The position numbers and the translations under genes are program-made. A DNA stretch of 64,000 nt. Origin: RGIG2094 sp045660065. GTDB taxonomy: Bacteria; Bacillota; Clostridia; RGIG6154. Below the pieces are notes generated by a model, which saw only the letters and a list, made by a program, of their open reading frames with translations, did no database searches and was not told the origin of the DNA. The stretch covers positions 1 to 64,000 of the forward strand of contig JAZRDC010000100.1 in the NCBI GenBank assembly GCA_045660065.1. The letters run 5' to 3'. This document shows, piece after piece, positions 7,703 through 16,533 of the stretch. How positions within the stretch are numbered: the first letter of the stretch is position 1; each line of letters begins with the position of its first letter.

Positions 7703-9607
7703 ATGAACAACAAAGAATTTAAACCGTATATTCCTGCCGAAAAGGTAACACCTGAAATTACTGTTACTTCAATAGTAATGGGTATTATCCTTGCAGTAGT
7801 GTTCGGCGCGGCAAATGCTTATCTTGGCTTAAGAGTTGGTATGACAGTGTCAGCATCAATTCCAGCGGCAGTTATAGCAATGGGCGTTATCCGTGTAATT
7901 ATGCGTAAAAACTCAATTTTAGAGAGTAATATCGTGCAGACAATAGGTTCAGCAGGTGAATCTTTGGCAGCAGGTGCTATTTTCACACTTCCTGCACTTT
8001 TCTTGTGGGCGGCAGAAGGTAAAACAACAAATCCAAGTATCATTGAAATCACTTTGATTGCACTTCTTGGCGGTCTTTTGGGTGTTTTCTTTATGGTACC
8101 TTTAAGAAATGCTTTGATTGTAAAAGAACACAGCGTTTTGCCTTATCCTGAAGGAACTGCTTGTGCTGAAGTTTTACTTGCAGGTGAAGAAGGCGGTGCG
8201 AAAGCATCAACTGTATTTGCAGGTATGGGTTTTGCGGCACTTTTTAAATTTATTATCGATGGTATTAAACTTGTATCAGGGGAAATTTCTGCAAGTGTAA
8301 AAGGTTTTGCAGGCGAAATCGGAACACAGATTTATCCTGCGGTTATGAGTGTAGGTTACATCTGCGGTGCAAGAATTTCATCATATATGTTTGCAGGCGG
8401 CGTCTTAAGTTGGCTTGTAATCATTCCTTTAATCGTGCTTTTTGGTGCTGATATTACACTTTATCCTGGTACAGCACCTATTTCTGAAATGTATGCTTCA
8501 GGCGGTGCAGGTGCTATCTGGAGTTCATATATCAGATACATCGGTGCAGGTGCTCTTGCAGCAGGTGGTATTATAAGTCTTATAAAATCACTTCCTTTGA
8601 TTGTTAAAACATTCAGCGGTGCTATGAAATGCATTTCTGCAGCAGGTACAGCAACATCAAATGAAAGAACTGCTCAGGATATCAATATGAAATTTGTGTT
8701 GCTTTCAATTGCAGTATTAACTCTTTTGGTATGGCTTGTTCCTGCAATTCCTGTTACTTTGATTGGTGCAATCATTGTAGTTGTATTCGGATTTTTCTTT
8801 GCAACAGTATCATCAAGAATGGTTGGCTTGGTAGGTAGCAGTAATAACCCAGTTTCAGGTATGGCTATTGCAACACTTTTAATTGCAACACTTATTTTGA
8901 AACTTACAGGTTATGAAGGTATTGCAGGTATGTGCAGTGCTATTGCCATTGGTTCAATTATCTGTATCGTATCTGCAATTGCAGGCGATACTTCACAGGA
9001 TTTAAAAACAGGTTTTCTTTTAGGCGCAACTCCTAAAAAACAACAGATTGGTGAAATCGTTGGTGTTGTAGCGGCTGCGTTTGCAATCGGCGGTACACTT
9101 TATTTGTTAAACAGTGCATGGGGATTTGGTTCAAACGAACTTGCAGCACCTCAGGCAACACTTATGAAACTCATTATCGAAGGTGTAATGGAAGGAAATC
9201 TTCCATGGGCTTTAGTGTTCACAGGCGTATTTATTGCAATTGTTGTTGAAGTTGTAGGAATTCCTGTACTTCCATTTGCAATTGGTGTATATCTTCCTGT
9301 TCAGCTCAACGCTTGTATTATGGTTGGTGGCTTGGTGCGTCTTGCACTTGAGAAAATGAAAAAGAACGAAGAAGAAAAGAAAGCAATTATCAACGACGGT
9401 ATTCTTTTCTGCTCAGGTATGATTGCAGGTGAAGGTCTTGTTGGTATTTTACTTGCGCTTTTAGCAGTTTTCGGTGTTGGTGAAATGATTGATTTGTCAA
9501 GCAAATTAGGACTTTCTGCACCATTTATGAATATTGGTGGACTTGTATTGTTCGCAATTATTATTGCAACATTGCTTAAGTTCTCATTATGGAAGAAAAG
9601 AAGCTGA
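7703..9607 (+). CDS. Oligopeptide transporter, OPT family
   Basis: A 634-residue OPT-family permease with about 15-16 membrane segments, importing small peptides (or metal chelates in some relatives) by proton coupling. The family signs are NAYLGLRVGMTVSASIPAAV near the N-terminus, GSAGESLAAGAIFTLPALF, and EHSVLPYPEGTACAEVL. ATG 7703 has ATAGGAGT upstream. It follows the dipeptidase gene by 89 bp and is followed almost immediately by a PqqD-like small protein, so the three may form one peptide-utilisation unit. Confidence 0.92.
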   Translation: MNNKEFKPYIPAEKVTPEITVTSIVMGIILAVVFGAANAYLGLRVGMTVSASIPAAVIAMGVIRVIMRKNSILESNIVQTIGSAGESLAAGAIFTLPALFLWAAEGKTTNPSIIEITLIALLGGLLGVFFMVPLRNALIVKEHSVLPYPEGTACAEVLLAGEEGGAKASTVFAGMGFAALFKFIIDGIKLVSGEISASVKGFAGEIGTQIYPAVMSVGYICGARISSYMFAGGVLSWLVIIPLIVLFGADITLYPGTAPISEMYASGGAGAIWSSYIRYIGAGALAAGGIISLIKSLPLIVKTFSGAMKCISAAGTATSNERTAQDINMKFVLLSIAVLTLLVWLVPAIPVTLIGAIIVVVFGFFFATVSSRMVGLVGSSNNPVSGMAIATLLIATLILKLTGYEGIAGMCSAIAIGSIICIVSAIAGDTSQDLKTGFLLGATPKKQQIGEIVGVVAAAFAIGGTLYLLNSAWGFGSNELAAPQATLMKLIIEGVMEGNLPWALVFTGVFIAIVVEVVGIPVLPFAIGVYLPVQLNACIMVGGLVRLALEKMKKNEEEKKAIINDGILFCSGMIAGEGLVGILLALLAVFGVGEMIDLSSKLGLSAPFMNIGGLVLFAIIIATLLKFSLWKKRS

Positions 9608-9609
9608 TT

Positions 9610-9945
9610 ATGAAAAAACAAAATTCAGAAAATTTTCTTGAAAAAAAGCCTGTAAGGGCAGAGCTGATTTTTAGTGAAAAAGAGGGAATTGTTACCCTTG
9701 AAATTGAAAATAAAAACTTTTTCAACAAAATTGCACAGAAGTTTTTTAAAAAACCAAAAATCAGTTATATTTACCTTGATGAAATGGGCAGTTTTATTTG
9801 GCCACTTTTAGACGGTGAAAGAGATATTATAGAAATCGGCAAATTAGTAGAAGAAAAATTTGGCGAAAAGGCAAATCCTTTATACGAAAGACTCGCAGAG
9901 TATATTAAACGCCTTGCAAGTTACGGGTTTGTAAAATTAGATTAA
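9610..9945 (+). CDS. PqqD-like small protein
   Basis: A 111-residue protein resembling the PqqD family (peptide-chaperone fold used with radical-SAM maturases, also found standalone). The recognisable part is LDEMGSFIWPLLDGERDIIEIGKLVEEKFG, the PqqD pattern of a core Gly-x-x-hydrophobic-W followed by D-G-x-x-x-hydrophobic. It begins 2 bp after the OPT transporter stop and ends at a terminator, so it is co-transcribed with the transporter. No radical-SAM partner or precursor peptide is visible nearby, so its role here is open. The start could also be ATG 9589, which overlaps the transporter gene. Confidence 0.75.
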   Translation: MKKQNSENFLEKKPVRAELIFSEKEGIVTLEIENKNFFNKIAQKFFKKPKISYIYLDEMGSFIWPLLDGERDIIEIGKLVEEKFGEKANPLYERLAEYIKRLASYGFVKLD

Positions 9946-9950
9946 ACTAA

Positions 9951-9978
9951 AAGGTCTGCAATAAGCAGACCTTTTTTT
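9951..9978. terminator. Terminator between convergent genes
   Basis: Stem AGGTCTGC / GCAGACCT with an AATAA loop and flanking A and T tracts. It serves the OPT-PqqD unit and could also end the convergent DUF1836 gene. Confidence 0.88.
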
Positions 9979-9983
9979 GTGTT

Positions 9984-10538
9984 TTATTCATCTGAACAAA
10001 TTATTTCACTGAGCATTTTAAAAATATTTGCAGAGTTTGCAACCTGCATTATAATGTCGTTAATTCTTTCAGGAGCACCATTTTCTTTGATTAAAATATT
10101 GTTTGCAACGGTAGAAATGTTTTCTGAAATATATTCGTATGATTTCCTCTGATTTTTTACAAATGAAATATAAATGTTCTTTACTTCATCTTCGCTTAAA
10201 TCCAAAGGAATAATATTTTGGATTGTAGACATAGTTAAAGTCTGTTTTAAAATACATACTATAATCAGATAAGCAAGGTGGACTCTCGAATATTTCTTTC
10301 TGTCTGGAGGGGGCATAATTTTAAGTTTAACATAGTTGTTTATCATTGATTGTGTTATACCTTTTTCGTCCTTTACCGCCTCAGAATATATACTTAAATA
10401 ACTGTTTAACAGTTTTATAACCTGATCCATATATAATTCAAAAACAGGAAGTTCGTCCCAATCGGGGAGTTTAAAATCTGCAATTTTTTTGTTCCAATAG
10501 TTAAATATGTCTGAAAAATTCTCTTTATTATATTTCAT
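9984..10538 (-). CDS. DUF1836 protein, probable DNA-binding regulator
   Basis: A 184-residue protein of the DUF1836 family. The diagnostic segment is GITQSMINNYVKLKIMPPP followed by KKYSRVHLAYLIIVCILKQ, a MerR-like helix-turn-helix arrangement (about residues 60-98). ATG 10538 has AGAGGTG 8 nt upstream; the longer ORF to 10589 has none. It is divergent from the acyl-CoA synthetase at 10666. A perfect 9-bp-arm palindrome overlaps the start of that gene's promoter region, which makes a regulator/target pair plausible. That link is inference. Confidence 0.75.
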   Translation of the reverse strand: MKYNKENFSDIFNYWNKKIADFKLPDWDELPVFELYMDQVIKLLNSYLSIYSEAVKDEKGITQSMINNYVKLKIMPPPDRKKYSRVHLAYLIIVCILKQTLTMSTIQNIIPLDLSEDEVKNIYISFVKNQRKSYEYISENISTVANNILIKENGAPERINDIIMQVANSANIFKMLSEIICSDE

Positions 10539-10589
10539 TTTATACACCTCTTTGTTATGATAACATACATTTTTGATAAAATCAAGCAC

Positions 10590-10618
10590 TTGACAAAATT
10601 AGTCGAATATGTTAACAT
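10590..10618 (+). promoter_or_regulatory. Promoter of the acyl-CoA synthetase
   Basis: -35 TTGACA (10590-10595), 17-bp spacer, -10 TAACAT (10613-10618), overlapping the operator-like palindrome at 10615-10635. Confidence 0.6.
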
Positions 10619-10635
10619 AGTATTAAATACTATGT
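10615..10635. promoter_or_regulatory. Operator-like palindrome before the acyl-CoA synthetase
   Basis: Perfect inverted repeat ACATAGTAT-TAA-ATACTATGT covering the -10 region and the likely transcription start. The position suits a repressor. The divergent DUF1836 protein is the obvious candidate, but an unlinked fatty-acid regulator is equally possible. Confidence 0.65.
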
Positions 10636-10665
10636 AATATAGTAAATTATAACGAGGTGTAAAAA

Positions 10666-12249
10666 ATGACAGATTATAAACGTTTTAGTAATTTAGCAGA
10701 AATTATTGAAAATTCAGCAAAGAAATTCGGATCAAGACCGGCTTTTACTTTAAAAGACAGAACTGTTACATATAGTGATCTTTACAATGATATCAGAGCC
10801 ATTTCAAGATTGTTTGCACAAAAAGGTTATGTAGGCAAAAGAGTTGCCTTAATAGGCAAAAACTGTTATGAATGGGTGCTCATTCATCTTTCTACTATGT
10901 ATACAGGCAGTGTATTGGTTCCGTTGGATAAAGGTCTTAAAGACTTTGAAATCCAGAGCCAGATTAAAAGAAGTAAGACAGATGTGTTGTTTGTTGTAGG
11001 CAGTATGAAATTGCCTGAACTTGATATTGCAATAGAAAACGATGTTGAAAAGTTTATTGCTGATGCAAAACTTCTTCCTGTAAGTGAAAATGAAAAGTAC
11101 GAAGTTGACAGTTATAAAATGAGTATGCTTCTTTTTACATCAGGTACAACAGATAATTCAAAAGCGGTAATGCTTTCACAGTTTAATGTTGCGTCAAACC
11201 TTTATTCTCTCTGCCTTCACGAGCATTTTGTTCCTGAAGATGTAAGTTTGGTGCTTTTGCCACTTCATCATACATTCGGAATGGTTGCACTTTTACTTTT
11301 CTTAAGTCTTGGTATGAACAATGCGTTTTGTGATGGTCTTAAAATTACAAAATCTATTGAAGAATATAATACAAATATCCTGGTTGGTGTGCCGTTGATT
11401 GCAGATGCAATTTACAAAACTGCACAGAGAAAACTTAAAGCAATGAAACTTGATAAAGTGATCAACACTTTGATTAAAATCAGCCGTGCATTTTTGAAAG
11501 TGAAAATTGATTTAAGAAAACCATTTTTTGCAAAAATCAGAAATCAGATTGGTAAACCGCTTGATTTTGTTATCATTGGCGGTGCTGCACTCAGCCCTGA
11601 AGTTGAACAGTGGTTTAATGATATTGGTATTTACACAGTTCAGGGGTATGGATTAACAGAATGTTCACCTGTTTTATGTGCAGAAAATCCTGAAAATATG
11701 AGACTTGGTTCTGTTGGAACTGCAATGCCTGGAATTGATATGAAAATTTCAGAGCCAGATGCAGAAGGTATTGGTGAAATCATCGCAAAAGGCGATAATA
11801 TAATGCTTGGATATTACGAAAATGAAGAACTTACCAACGAAGTTTTAAAAGACGGTTATTTCTACACAGGTGATTTAGGCTATATCGATGATGATGGCTT
11901 TATCTGGATTACAGGCAGAAAGAAAAATATGATTGTTCTTAAAAACGGAAAAAATGTTTTCCCTGAAGAAATTGAAGAACTTATCGGTAAGTATGAATTT
12001 ATCAAAGAATGTATGGTTTACGGAGAGACAGGAGATGACGGCGATGTTATTTGTGCATACATTGTTTGTGATAAAGAAAAAAATCCTGATAAAACCGATG
12101 CAGATTTCAAAGCAATGGTAGACGACGCTATCAGCAAAGTAAACGAAAAACTTATTTCTTACAAAAAAATCAGAAAAATTGTTATTTCTGAAAAATTGCT
12201 TGAAAGAACTTCAACAATGAAAATTAAAAGAAATCAAAAAGTGAATTAA
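10666..12249 (+). CDS. AMP-forming acyl-CoA synthetase
   Basis: A 527-residue ANL-superfamily adenylate-forming ligase, likely activating a fatty or other carboxylic acid to its CoA thioester. Motifs: LLFTSGTTDNSKAVMLS (P-loop, around residue 160), GGAALSPEVEQWF, VQGYGLTECSPVL (the GYGxTE motif), GYFYTGDLGYIDDDGFIWITGR and KNGKNVFPEEIEELI. The P-loop has DNS where many relatives have G-x-P. The C-terminal catalytic lysine region (ERTSTMKIKRNQ) is present. Substrate length cannot be read from sequence. It is transcribed alone, with DUF1836 divergent. Confidence 0.92.
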   Translation: MTDYKRFSNLAEIIENSAKKFGSRPAFTLKDRTVTYSDLYNDIRAISRLFAQKGYVGKRVALIGKNCYEWVLIHLSTMYTGSVLVPLDKGLKDFEIQSQIKRSKTDVLFVVGSMKLPELDIAIENDVEKFIADAKLLPVSENEKYEVDSYKMSMLLFTSGTTDNSKAVMLSQFNVASNLYSLCLHEHFVPEDVSLVLLPLHHTFGMVALLLFLSLGMNNAFCDGLKITKSIEEYNTNILVGVPLIADAIYKTAQRKLKAMKLDKVINTLIKISRAFLKVKIDLRKPFFAKIRNQIGKPLDFVIIGGAALSPEVEQWFNDIGIYTVQGYGLTECSPVLCAENPENMRLGSVGTAMPGIDMKISEPDAEGIGEIIAKGDNIMLGYYENEELTNEVLKDGYFYTGDLGYIDDDGFIWITGRKKNMIVLKNGKNVFPEEIEELIGKYEFIKECMVYGETGDDGDVICAYIVCDKEKNPDKTDADFKAMVDDAISKVNEKLISYKKIRKIVISEKLLERTSTMKIKRNQKVN

Positions 12250-12256
12250 CACTTGT

Positions 12257-12306
12257 AAAAATCTCCTTTTTGTGGTAAACTAAAACCATAAAAAGGAGGA
12301 TTTTTT
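12257..12306 (+). promoter_or_regulatory. Inverted repeat that would hide the next gene's RBS
   Basis: AAATCTCCTTTTTGTGG (upstream arm) pairs with CCATAAAAAGGAGGATTT (downstream arm), with about three non-Watson-Crick positions. The downstream arm contains the GGAGG of the symporter at 12308 and ends in a run of T. It may terminate the acyl-CoA synthetase transcript and also block translation of read-through mRNA. Confidence 0.55.
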
Positions 12307-12307
12307 T

Positions 12308-13678
12308 ATGCAAAGAGAAAATTTTGGGTCAAGACTTGGCTTTATCCTGATTTCAGCAGGTTGTGCCATCGGTCTTGGTAATGTGTGGAGATTTCCGTAC
12401 ATAGTTGGTCAGTACGGTGGGGCAGCATTTATTTTGATTTATTTTGCTTTTCTTATTATGTTTGGTCTTCCGATTATGACAATGGAATTTTCAGTAGGAA
12501 GAGCAAGTAGAAAAAGTATTTCAGAATCATTTAAAGAATTAGAACCAAAAGGTACAAAATGGCATTGGTTTTCAAAAGTCGGTGTTGCAGGTAACTACCT
12601 TTTGATGATGTTTTATACAACTGTAACAGGTTGGATGTTTGCTTATTTCTTTAAGATGATTAAAGGTGATTTTGTTAACCAGACATCAGAACAGATTGCA
12701 GGTCAGTTTGGTACATTTACATCAAATCCTTATGCAATGGTAGGATTTATGCTTCTTTCTGTTGTGCTTGGATTTATTATCTGCTCACTCGGTTTGAAAA
12801 AGGGTGTTGAAAAAGTAACAAAATTTATGATGCTTGCACTTTTGGCAATCATTGTAGTTTTAGCAGTTCGTGCAGTAACACTTCCGGGTGCATCAGAAGG
12901 TCTTAAATATTACCTTATTCCTGATTTTAATCGTATGGTAGAGCAGGGAATAGGTGAAGTGTTGTTTGCAGCACTTGGTCAGGCATTCTTCACTCTTTCA
13001 ATCGGTATGGGTTCTATGGCGATTTTCGGCAGTTACATTTCTAAAGATAGAAGTCTTTTAGGTGAAACTGTGTCAATTGCAGCACTTGATACATTTGTTG
13101 CATTTGTTGCAGGTATTATTATCATTCCATCATGCTTTGCATATGGGGTTGACCCTGCTGCAGGCCCAGGACTTGTGTTCCAGACACTTCCGAACATTTT
13201 TGCAGCAATGCCTGGTGGAAGAATTTGGGGAGCACTTTTCTTCCTGTTTATGATTTTCGCGGCACTTTCAACTGTTGTTGCAGTGTTTGAAAATATCATA
13301 GCATTTGGTATGGATTCAAAAGGCTGGAGCAGAAAAAAAGCCTGCCTTATCAATGTTATACTTGTATCAGTGTTATCACTTCCTTGTGCGTTAGGATTTA
13401 ACGTATTGTCAGGATTTAATCCACTTGGAGAAGGTACAGTTGTATTAGACCTTGAAGACTTTATTGTAAGTAACAACATATTGCCTATTGGCTCACTTGT
13501 ATATGTTCTTTTCTGCTGTCTTGATAAAAAAGGCTGGGGTTGGAATAACTTTATCGCAGAAGCAAATGCAGGTAATGGCATGAAATTCCCTAAAGCACTA
13601 AAAATATATTGCAAGTATATTTTACCTGTAATTCTGGTAATACTTTTAGTTGCAGGGTACATTACATTCTTTAACTAA
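12308..13678 (+). CDS. Neurotransmitter:sodium symporter (NSS family)
   Basis: A 456-residue NSS/SNF-family sodium-dependent transporter, bacterial relatives of which (MhsT, TnaT, LeuT) take up amino acids. The N-terminal FGSRLGFILISAGCAIGLGNVWRFPY is the unwound TM1 substrate/sodium site. The signatures SIGMGSMAIFGSYI (TM6-7) and LAALSTVVAVFEN-like FAALSTVVAVFENII (TM8) are present, and eleven to twelve hydrophobic segments fit the bacterial 11-TM type. The RBS GGAGG lies 9 nt before the ATG. Substrate is not assignable. Confidence 0.93.
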   Translation: MQRENFGSRLGFILISAGCAIGLGNVWRFPYIVGQYGGAAFILIYFAFLIMFGLPIMTMEFSVGRASRKSISESFKELEPKGTKWHWFSKVGVAGNYLLMMFYTTVTGWMFAYFFKMIKGDFVNQTSEQIAGQFGTFTSNPYAMVGFMLLSVVLGFIICSLGLKKGVEKVTKFMMLALLAIIVVLAVRAVTLPGASEGLKYYLIPDFNRMVEQGIGEVLFAALGQAFFTLSIGMGSMAIFGSYISKDRSLLGETVSIAALDTFVAFVAGIIIIPSCFAYGVDPAAGPGLVFQTLPNIFAAMPGGRIWGALFFLFMIFAALSTVVAVFENIIAFGMDSKGWSRKKACLINVILVSVLSLPCALGFNVLSGFNPLGEGTVVLDLEDFIVSNNILPIGSLVYVLFCCLDKKGWGWNNFIAEANAGNGMKFPKALKIYCKYILPVILVILLVAGYITFFN

Positions 13679-13691
13679 AGGAGTTTTTGAT

Positions 13692-14300
13692 ATGAGTTTT
13701 GATGTAAAAGCGTTGTTTAATATTGGTTACGGCCTTTATGTTGTAACATCAAAAGATGGCACTAAAGACAACGGTGCAATAGTAAATACAGTAATGCAAC
13801 TTACCGATAATCCTAACAGACTTGCAGTTTGTGTAAATAAGAAAAATTACACTCACGATATTGTTAAAAACAGTGGCAAACTCAATGTAAATATTTTGGA
13901 CGAATCTGCACCATTTTCTGTTTTTCAGAATTTTGGCTTTAAAAGCGGAAGGGATGCAGATAAGTTTGAAAACATCGATAGTTTTCGTTCAGAAAATGGG
14001 CTTTTAGTTCTTACAGACCACATCAATTCTTTTATTTCTCTGGAAGTTGAAAAATATGTAGATGTTGAAACTCATGGTATGTTTATCTGCAAAGTAGCAG
14101 ACGCAAGAACAATGTACGATACACCAACAATGACATATTCATATTATCACAAGAATGTAAAACCAAAACCGAATACCGATGTTAAAAAGGGATACAGATG
14201 TAAAATCTGCGGATATGTATATGAGGGTGATCCTCTTCCTGAAGATTTCATATGTCCTCTTTGTAAACACGGTGCACAGGATTTTGAAAAAATTAATTGA
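13692..14300 (+). CDS. Flavin reductase-rubredoxin fusion (high-molecular-weight rubredoxin)
   Basis: A 202-residue two-domain redox protein. Residues 1 to about 150 are an FMN-binding flavin reductase-like domain (SFDVKALFNIGYGLYVVTS ... NAIVNT-type core). Residues about 163-202 are rubredoxin with CKICGYVYEGD and CPLCKHG, the four iron-ligand cysteines. Such proteins (Hrb) pass electrons from NAD(P)H to flavodiiron proteins for oxygen or NO reduction in anaerobes. A flavodiiron protein is encoded at 40083 in this window. ATG 13692 has AAGGAG upstream, 14 bp after the symporter stop. Confidence 0.93.
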   Translation: MSFDVKALFNIGYGLYVVTSKDGTKDNGAIVNTVMQLTDNPNRLAVCVNKKNYTHDIVKNSGKLNVNILDESAPFSVFQNFGFKSGRDADKFENIDSFRSENGLLVLTDHINSFISLEVEKYVDVETHGMFICKVADARTMYDTPTMTYSYYHKNVKPKPNTDVKKGYRCKICGYVYEGDPLPEDFICPLCKHGAQDFEKIN

Positions 14301-14308
14301 TTAAAAAA

Positions 14309-14330
14309 CCGAAGCAATTGCTTCGGCTTT
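14309..14330 (+). terminator. Terminator after flavin reductase-rubredoxin
   Basis: Stem CCGAAGCAA / TTGCTTCGG followed by CTTTTAATATTTTTTT, preceded by an A tract. Confidence 0.8.
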
Positions 14331-14383
14331 TAATATTTTTTTAAAAAAGTGGAATAATAAGCAAATAGAAGAGAGGGTTAACT

Positions 14384-14818
14384 ATGAAAATGACAAAAAA
14401 GGAATATAAAAAATATGCAGAAAAAAAGGCAGATAAATCACCCCTGTTAAAAGATATGTTAAATGCCTTTTGGATAGGCGGTTTGATTTGTACTATTGGA
14501 CAGTTTTTGACAGAAATGTTTAGTAATCTCGGACTGGATAAAGAAATGGCGGGAACAGCTACCAGTATTACACTTGTATTTATAAGCGCAACTCTAACAG
14601 GTCTTAATGTGTATGATAAAATAGCAAAGGTTGCAGGTGCAGGAACTTTGGTGCCAATAACAGGATTTGCAAACGCAGTTGTTTCACCTGCCATAGAATT
14701 TAAAAACGAAGGATTTATAATGGGGGTTGCCGCAAATATGTTTAAAATAGCAGGACCTGTAATAACATATGGAATAATTGCGTCAGTTTTTGCAGGAATA
14801 ATATATCTTGTTTTTTAG
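14384..14818 (+). CDS. spoVAC: Stage V sporulation protein AC
   Basis: A 144-residue membrane protein, SpoVAC of the SpoVA channel that moves dipicolinic acid into the forespore and releases it at germination. MTKKEYKKYAEKKADKSPLLKDMLNAFWIGGLICTIGQ and the internal GAGTLVPITGFANAVVSPAIEFKNEG are characteristic, with four to five membrane segments. In relatives spoVAC is followed directly by spoVAD and spoVAE. Here spoVAD begins 8.6 kb later, so the operon has been split. No spoVAA, AB or AF is upstream. GAGGG is 6 nt before the ATG. Confidence 0.95.
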   Translation: MKMTKKEYKKYAEKKADKSPLLKDMLNAFWIGGLICTIGQFLTEMFSNLGLDKEMAGTATSITLVFISATLTGLNVYDKIAKVAGAGTLVPITGFANAVVSPAIEFKNEGFIMGVAANMFKIAGPVITYGIIASVFAGIIYLVF

Positions 14819-14841
14819 AAAATATGTAGCAGATTGCACCA

Positions 14842-14887
14842 GCATAACACCTTAGGTGCCAGTACAATACCATAAGGTGTTATGTGA
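14842..14887. repeat. 12-bp inverted repeat after spoVAC
   Basis: CATAACACCTTA and TAAGGTGTTATG form perfect 12-bp arms about 22 bp apart, with inner GGTGCC and ATACCA. There is no T tract, so it is not a typical terminator. The right arm region (ACCATAAGGTGTTATG) resembles the left-end sequence of the spoVAD element (ACCATAAGGTGATATG, 24046-24061). It may be a recombination site or a leftover end of a related element. Position approximate to a few bases. Confidence 0.5.
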
Positions 14888-15020
14888 AAATATTTATTAT
14901 GACATTATACTTGGGGTGAAAAAATGCAACAACGGTAAACGACAAAACTAATCATTGACAACCTTATTTTATAAATCTAATGCAAGTGGTAGGATACATA
15001 TAAAAAAGGAGTTGCCAATT

Positions 15021-15860
15021 ATGAAAAAAATTACTAATGAACTAATTAATGAATTTAAAGAATATCTTATTAATGAAGAAAAATCAACTGCTACAATTGA
15101 GAAATATGTCCACGATGTTGTTGCTTTTATGATATGGGCAAGGGATAATGAAGTTACAAAACTGTCAGTTTTGGAATACAAGCAGGAAATGACAGAAAAA
15201 TACGCCCCTGCGAGTGTAAATGCGGCATTATCATCACTTAACAGTTTCTTTATATTCAATGAGTGGTATGATTGTAAGGTTAAAGCGGTAAAAATTCAGA
15301 AGCAGATTTTTGCTAACACCGATAAAGAACTTACAAAAGCGGAGTATGAAAGATTGCTTATGGCTGCAAAGAATAATAAAAACGAAAGACTTTATTACCT
15401 TATGCAGACGATTTGTTCAAGCGGAATTCGCGTTTCAGAACTTTCTTCAATCACCGTAGAGGCAGTAAAACTGCGCAAGGCAACAATTAATTGCAAAGGC
15501 AAAATGCGAGTTGTAATTTTACCAAATGACCTGTGTAAAATGTTGTTGGAATACGCAAAAAGGAAGAAAATAACAAGCGGCCCTGTATTCGTTACAAGAA
15601 CAGGGAACCCGCTTGACAGAAGTTCTATATGGAAAATGATGAAGGATTTGTGCGAAGATGCGAGAGTAAATAAAGATAAAGTATTTCCGCACAATCTTCG
15701 TCACCTGTTTGCAAGAACCTACTACAGCCTGCAGAAGGATATAGTAAGACTTGCGGATATTTTAGGTCATTCCAGCATTAATACAACAAGAATTTATACT
15801 ATGGAATCAGGAGATATCCACCGCAATCAAATTCAGAGATTGGGATTATTGTTGATATAA
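15021..15860 (+). CDS. Tyrosine recombinase (XerC/D-like), candidate DNA invertase
   Basis: A 279-residue tyrosine recombinase. The N-terminal SAM-like core-binding domain covers about residues 1-95. The catalytic domain has R137 (SGIRVSEL), HNLRH (H224, R227), H250 (LGHSS) and the nucleophile Y259 (TRIYT), so the active site is complete. ATG 15021 has AAGGAG 9-10 nt upstream. Small standalone recombinases of this kind flip promoters (for example RecV in Clostridioides difficile) or integrate elements. About 670 bp downstream lie perfect 23-bp inverted repeats around a promoter, which makes DNA inversion its most likely job. This is inference. Confidence 0.9.
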   Translation: MKKITNELINEFKEYLINEEKSTATIEKYVHDVVAFMIWARDNEVTKLSVLEYKQEMTEKYAPASVNAALSSLNSFFIFNEWYDCKVKAVKIQKQIFANTDKELTKAEYERLLMAAKNNKNERLYYLMQTICSSGIRVSELSSITVEAVKLRKATINCKGKMRVVILPNDLCKMLLEYAKRKKITSGPVFVTRTGNPLDRSSIWKMMKDLCEDARVNKDKVFPHNLRHLFARTYYSLQKDIVRLADILGHSSINTTRIYTMESGDIHRNQIQRLGLLLI

Positions 15861-15878
15861 AACAATAGTGGGTGCAAG

Positions 15879-16454
15879 TTACAGGTTTTCTGAATTATGT
15901 TCCGTTGTTAAATGAAATTTTATTGTATTTTGGATATTATTAAGGTGCGATTGCAATTTTTCATTATCCTCCCAGATTGTATAATATACAATTGCCGAAA
16001 AAACAGAATAGATAAATGCTTCAGCTTGCTTATATGTACAACCATAAATTTTAACAAGCTTCTCTGCGTAGTAATATGAATTGCTAAACTCATTCATTGC
16101 TTCACGCATCCGCTTTCCATACACAGGACTTACAGTGAGTTGTATTAAACACCGAAGATTTGGTTTATATTTATCGATTTCTTGTAAAAGGTTTTTAGAA
16201 TAGTCTTCTACAGGTTCGATATGTTTTATGATAAAGTCGAAAAGTTTATCAATAACCTTTGTTAAACCATATTTACCTGCACTTATCCAGATATCTTCTT
16301 TGTTTTCAAACCAGTAATACAAACTGCTTTGTGCTAACTTTTCCTTTCTGCACAAATCTCCTATAGATGCTTGCAATAACCCGGTTGTCAGAAGATACTC
16401 CCATGTTTTTTCTACGATTGTCATTTTTTTGTCAGGATTATTTTTGTAATTCAT
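15879..16454 (-). CDS. TetR-family regulator
   Basis: A 191-residue TetR-type protein. The N-terminal helix-turn-helix (ASIGDLCRKEKLAQSSLYYWFENKEDI, about residues 29-55) is clear; the C-terminal helical ligand domain is not recognisable to subfamily. The ATG at 16454 has GGGGTG upstream. A palindrome TGTAATG-TT-CATTACA lies 45 bp upstream of the start, and a similar one lies before the first surface-protein gene, so it probably controls itself and that operon. In the present orientation of the 280-bp inverted-repeat segment, a consensus promoter reads into this gene. Confidence 0.88.
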   Translation of the reverse strand: MNYKNNPDKKMTIVEKTWEYLLTTGLLQASIGDLCRKEKLAQSSLYYWFENKEDIWISAGKYGLTKVIDKLFDFIIKHIEPVEDYSKNLLQEIDKYKPNLRCLIQLTVSPVYGKRMREAMNEFSNSYYYAEKLVKIYGCTYKQAEAFIYSVFSAIVYYTIWEDNEKLQSHLNNIQNTIKFHLTTEHNSENL

Positions 16455-16498
16455 TTTTACACCCCTTCAGATATAATTTACTAAATTGTATAACCTGA

Positions 16499-16514
16499 TG
16501 TAATGTTCATTACA
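16499..16514. promoter_or_regulatory. TetR-type operator at its own gene
   Basis: Perfect palindrome TGTAATG-TT-CATTACA between the TetR gene and the left inverted repeat. Confidence 0.6.
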
Positions 16515-16533
16515 ATAGGTAAAAAAATAAATT

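Noticed and set aside
14842..14887. Transcription terminator of spoVAC
   Set aside because: The 12-bp arms are far apart and not followed by a T tract, so it does not look like an intrinsic terminator.
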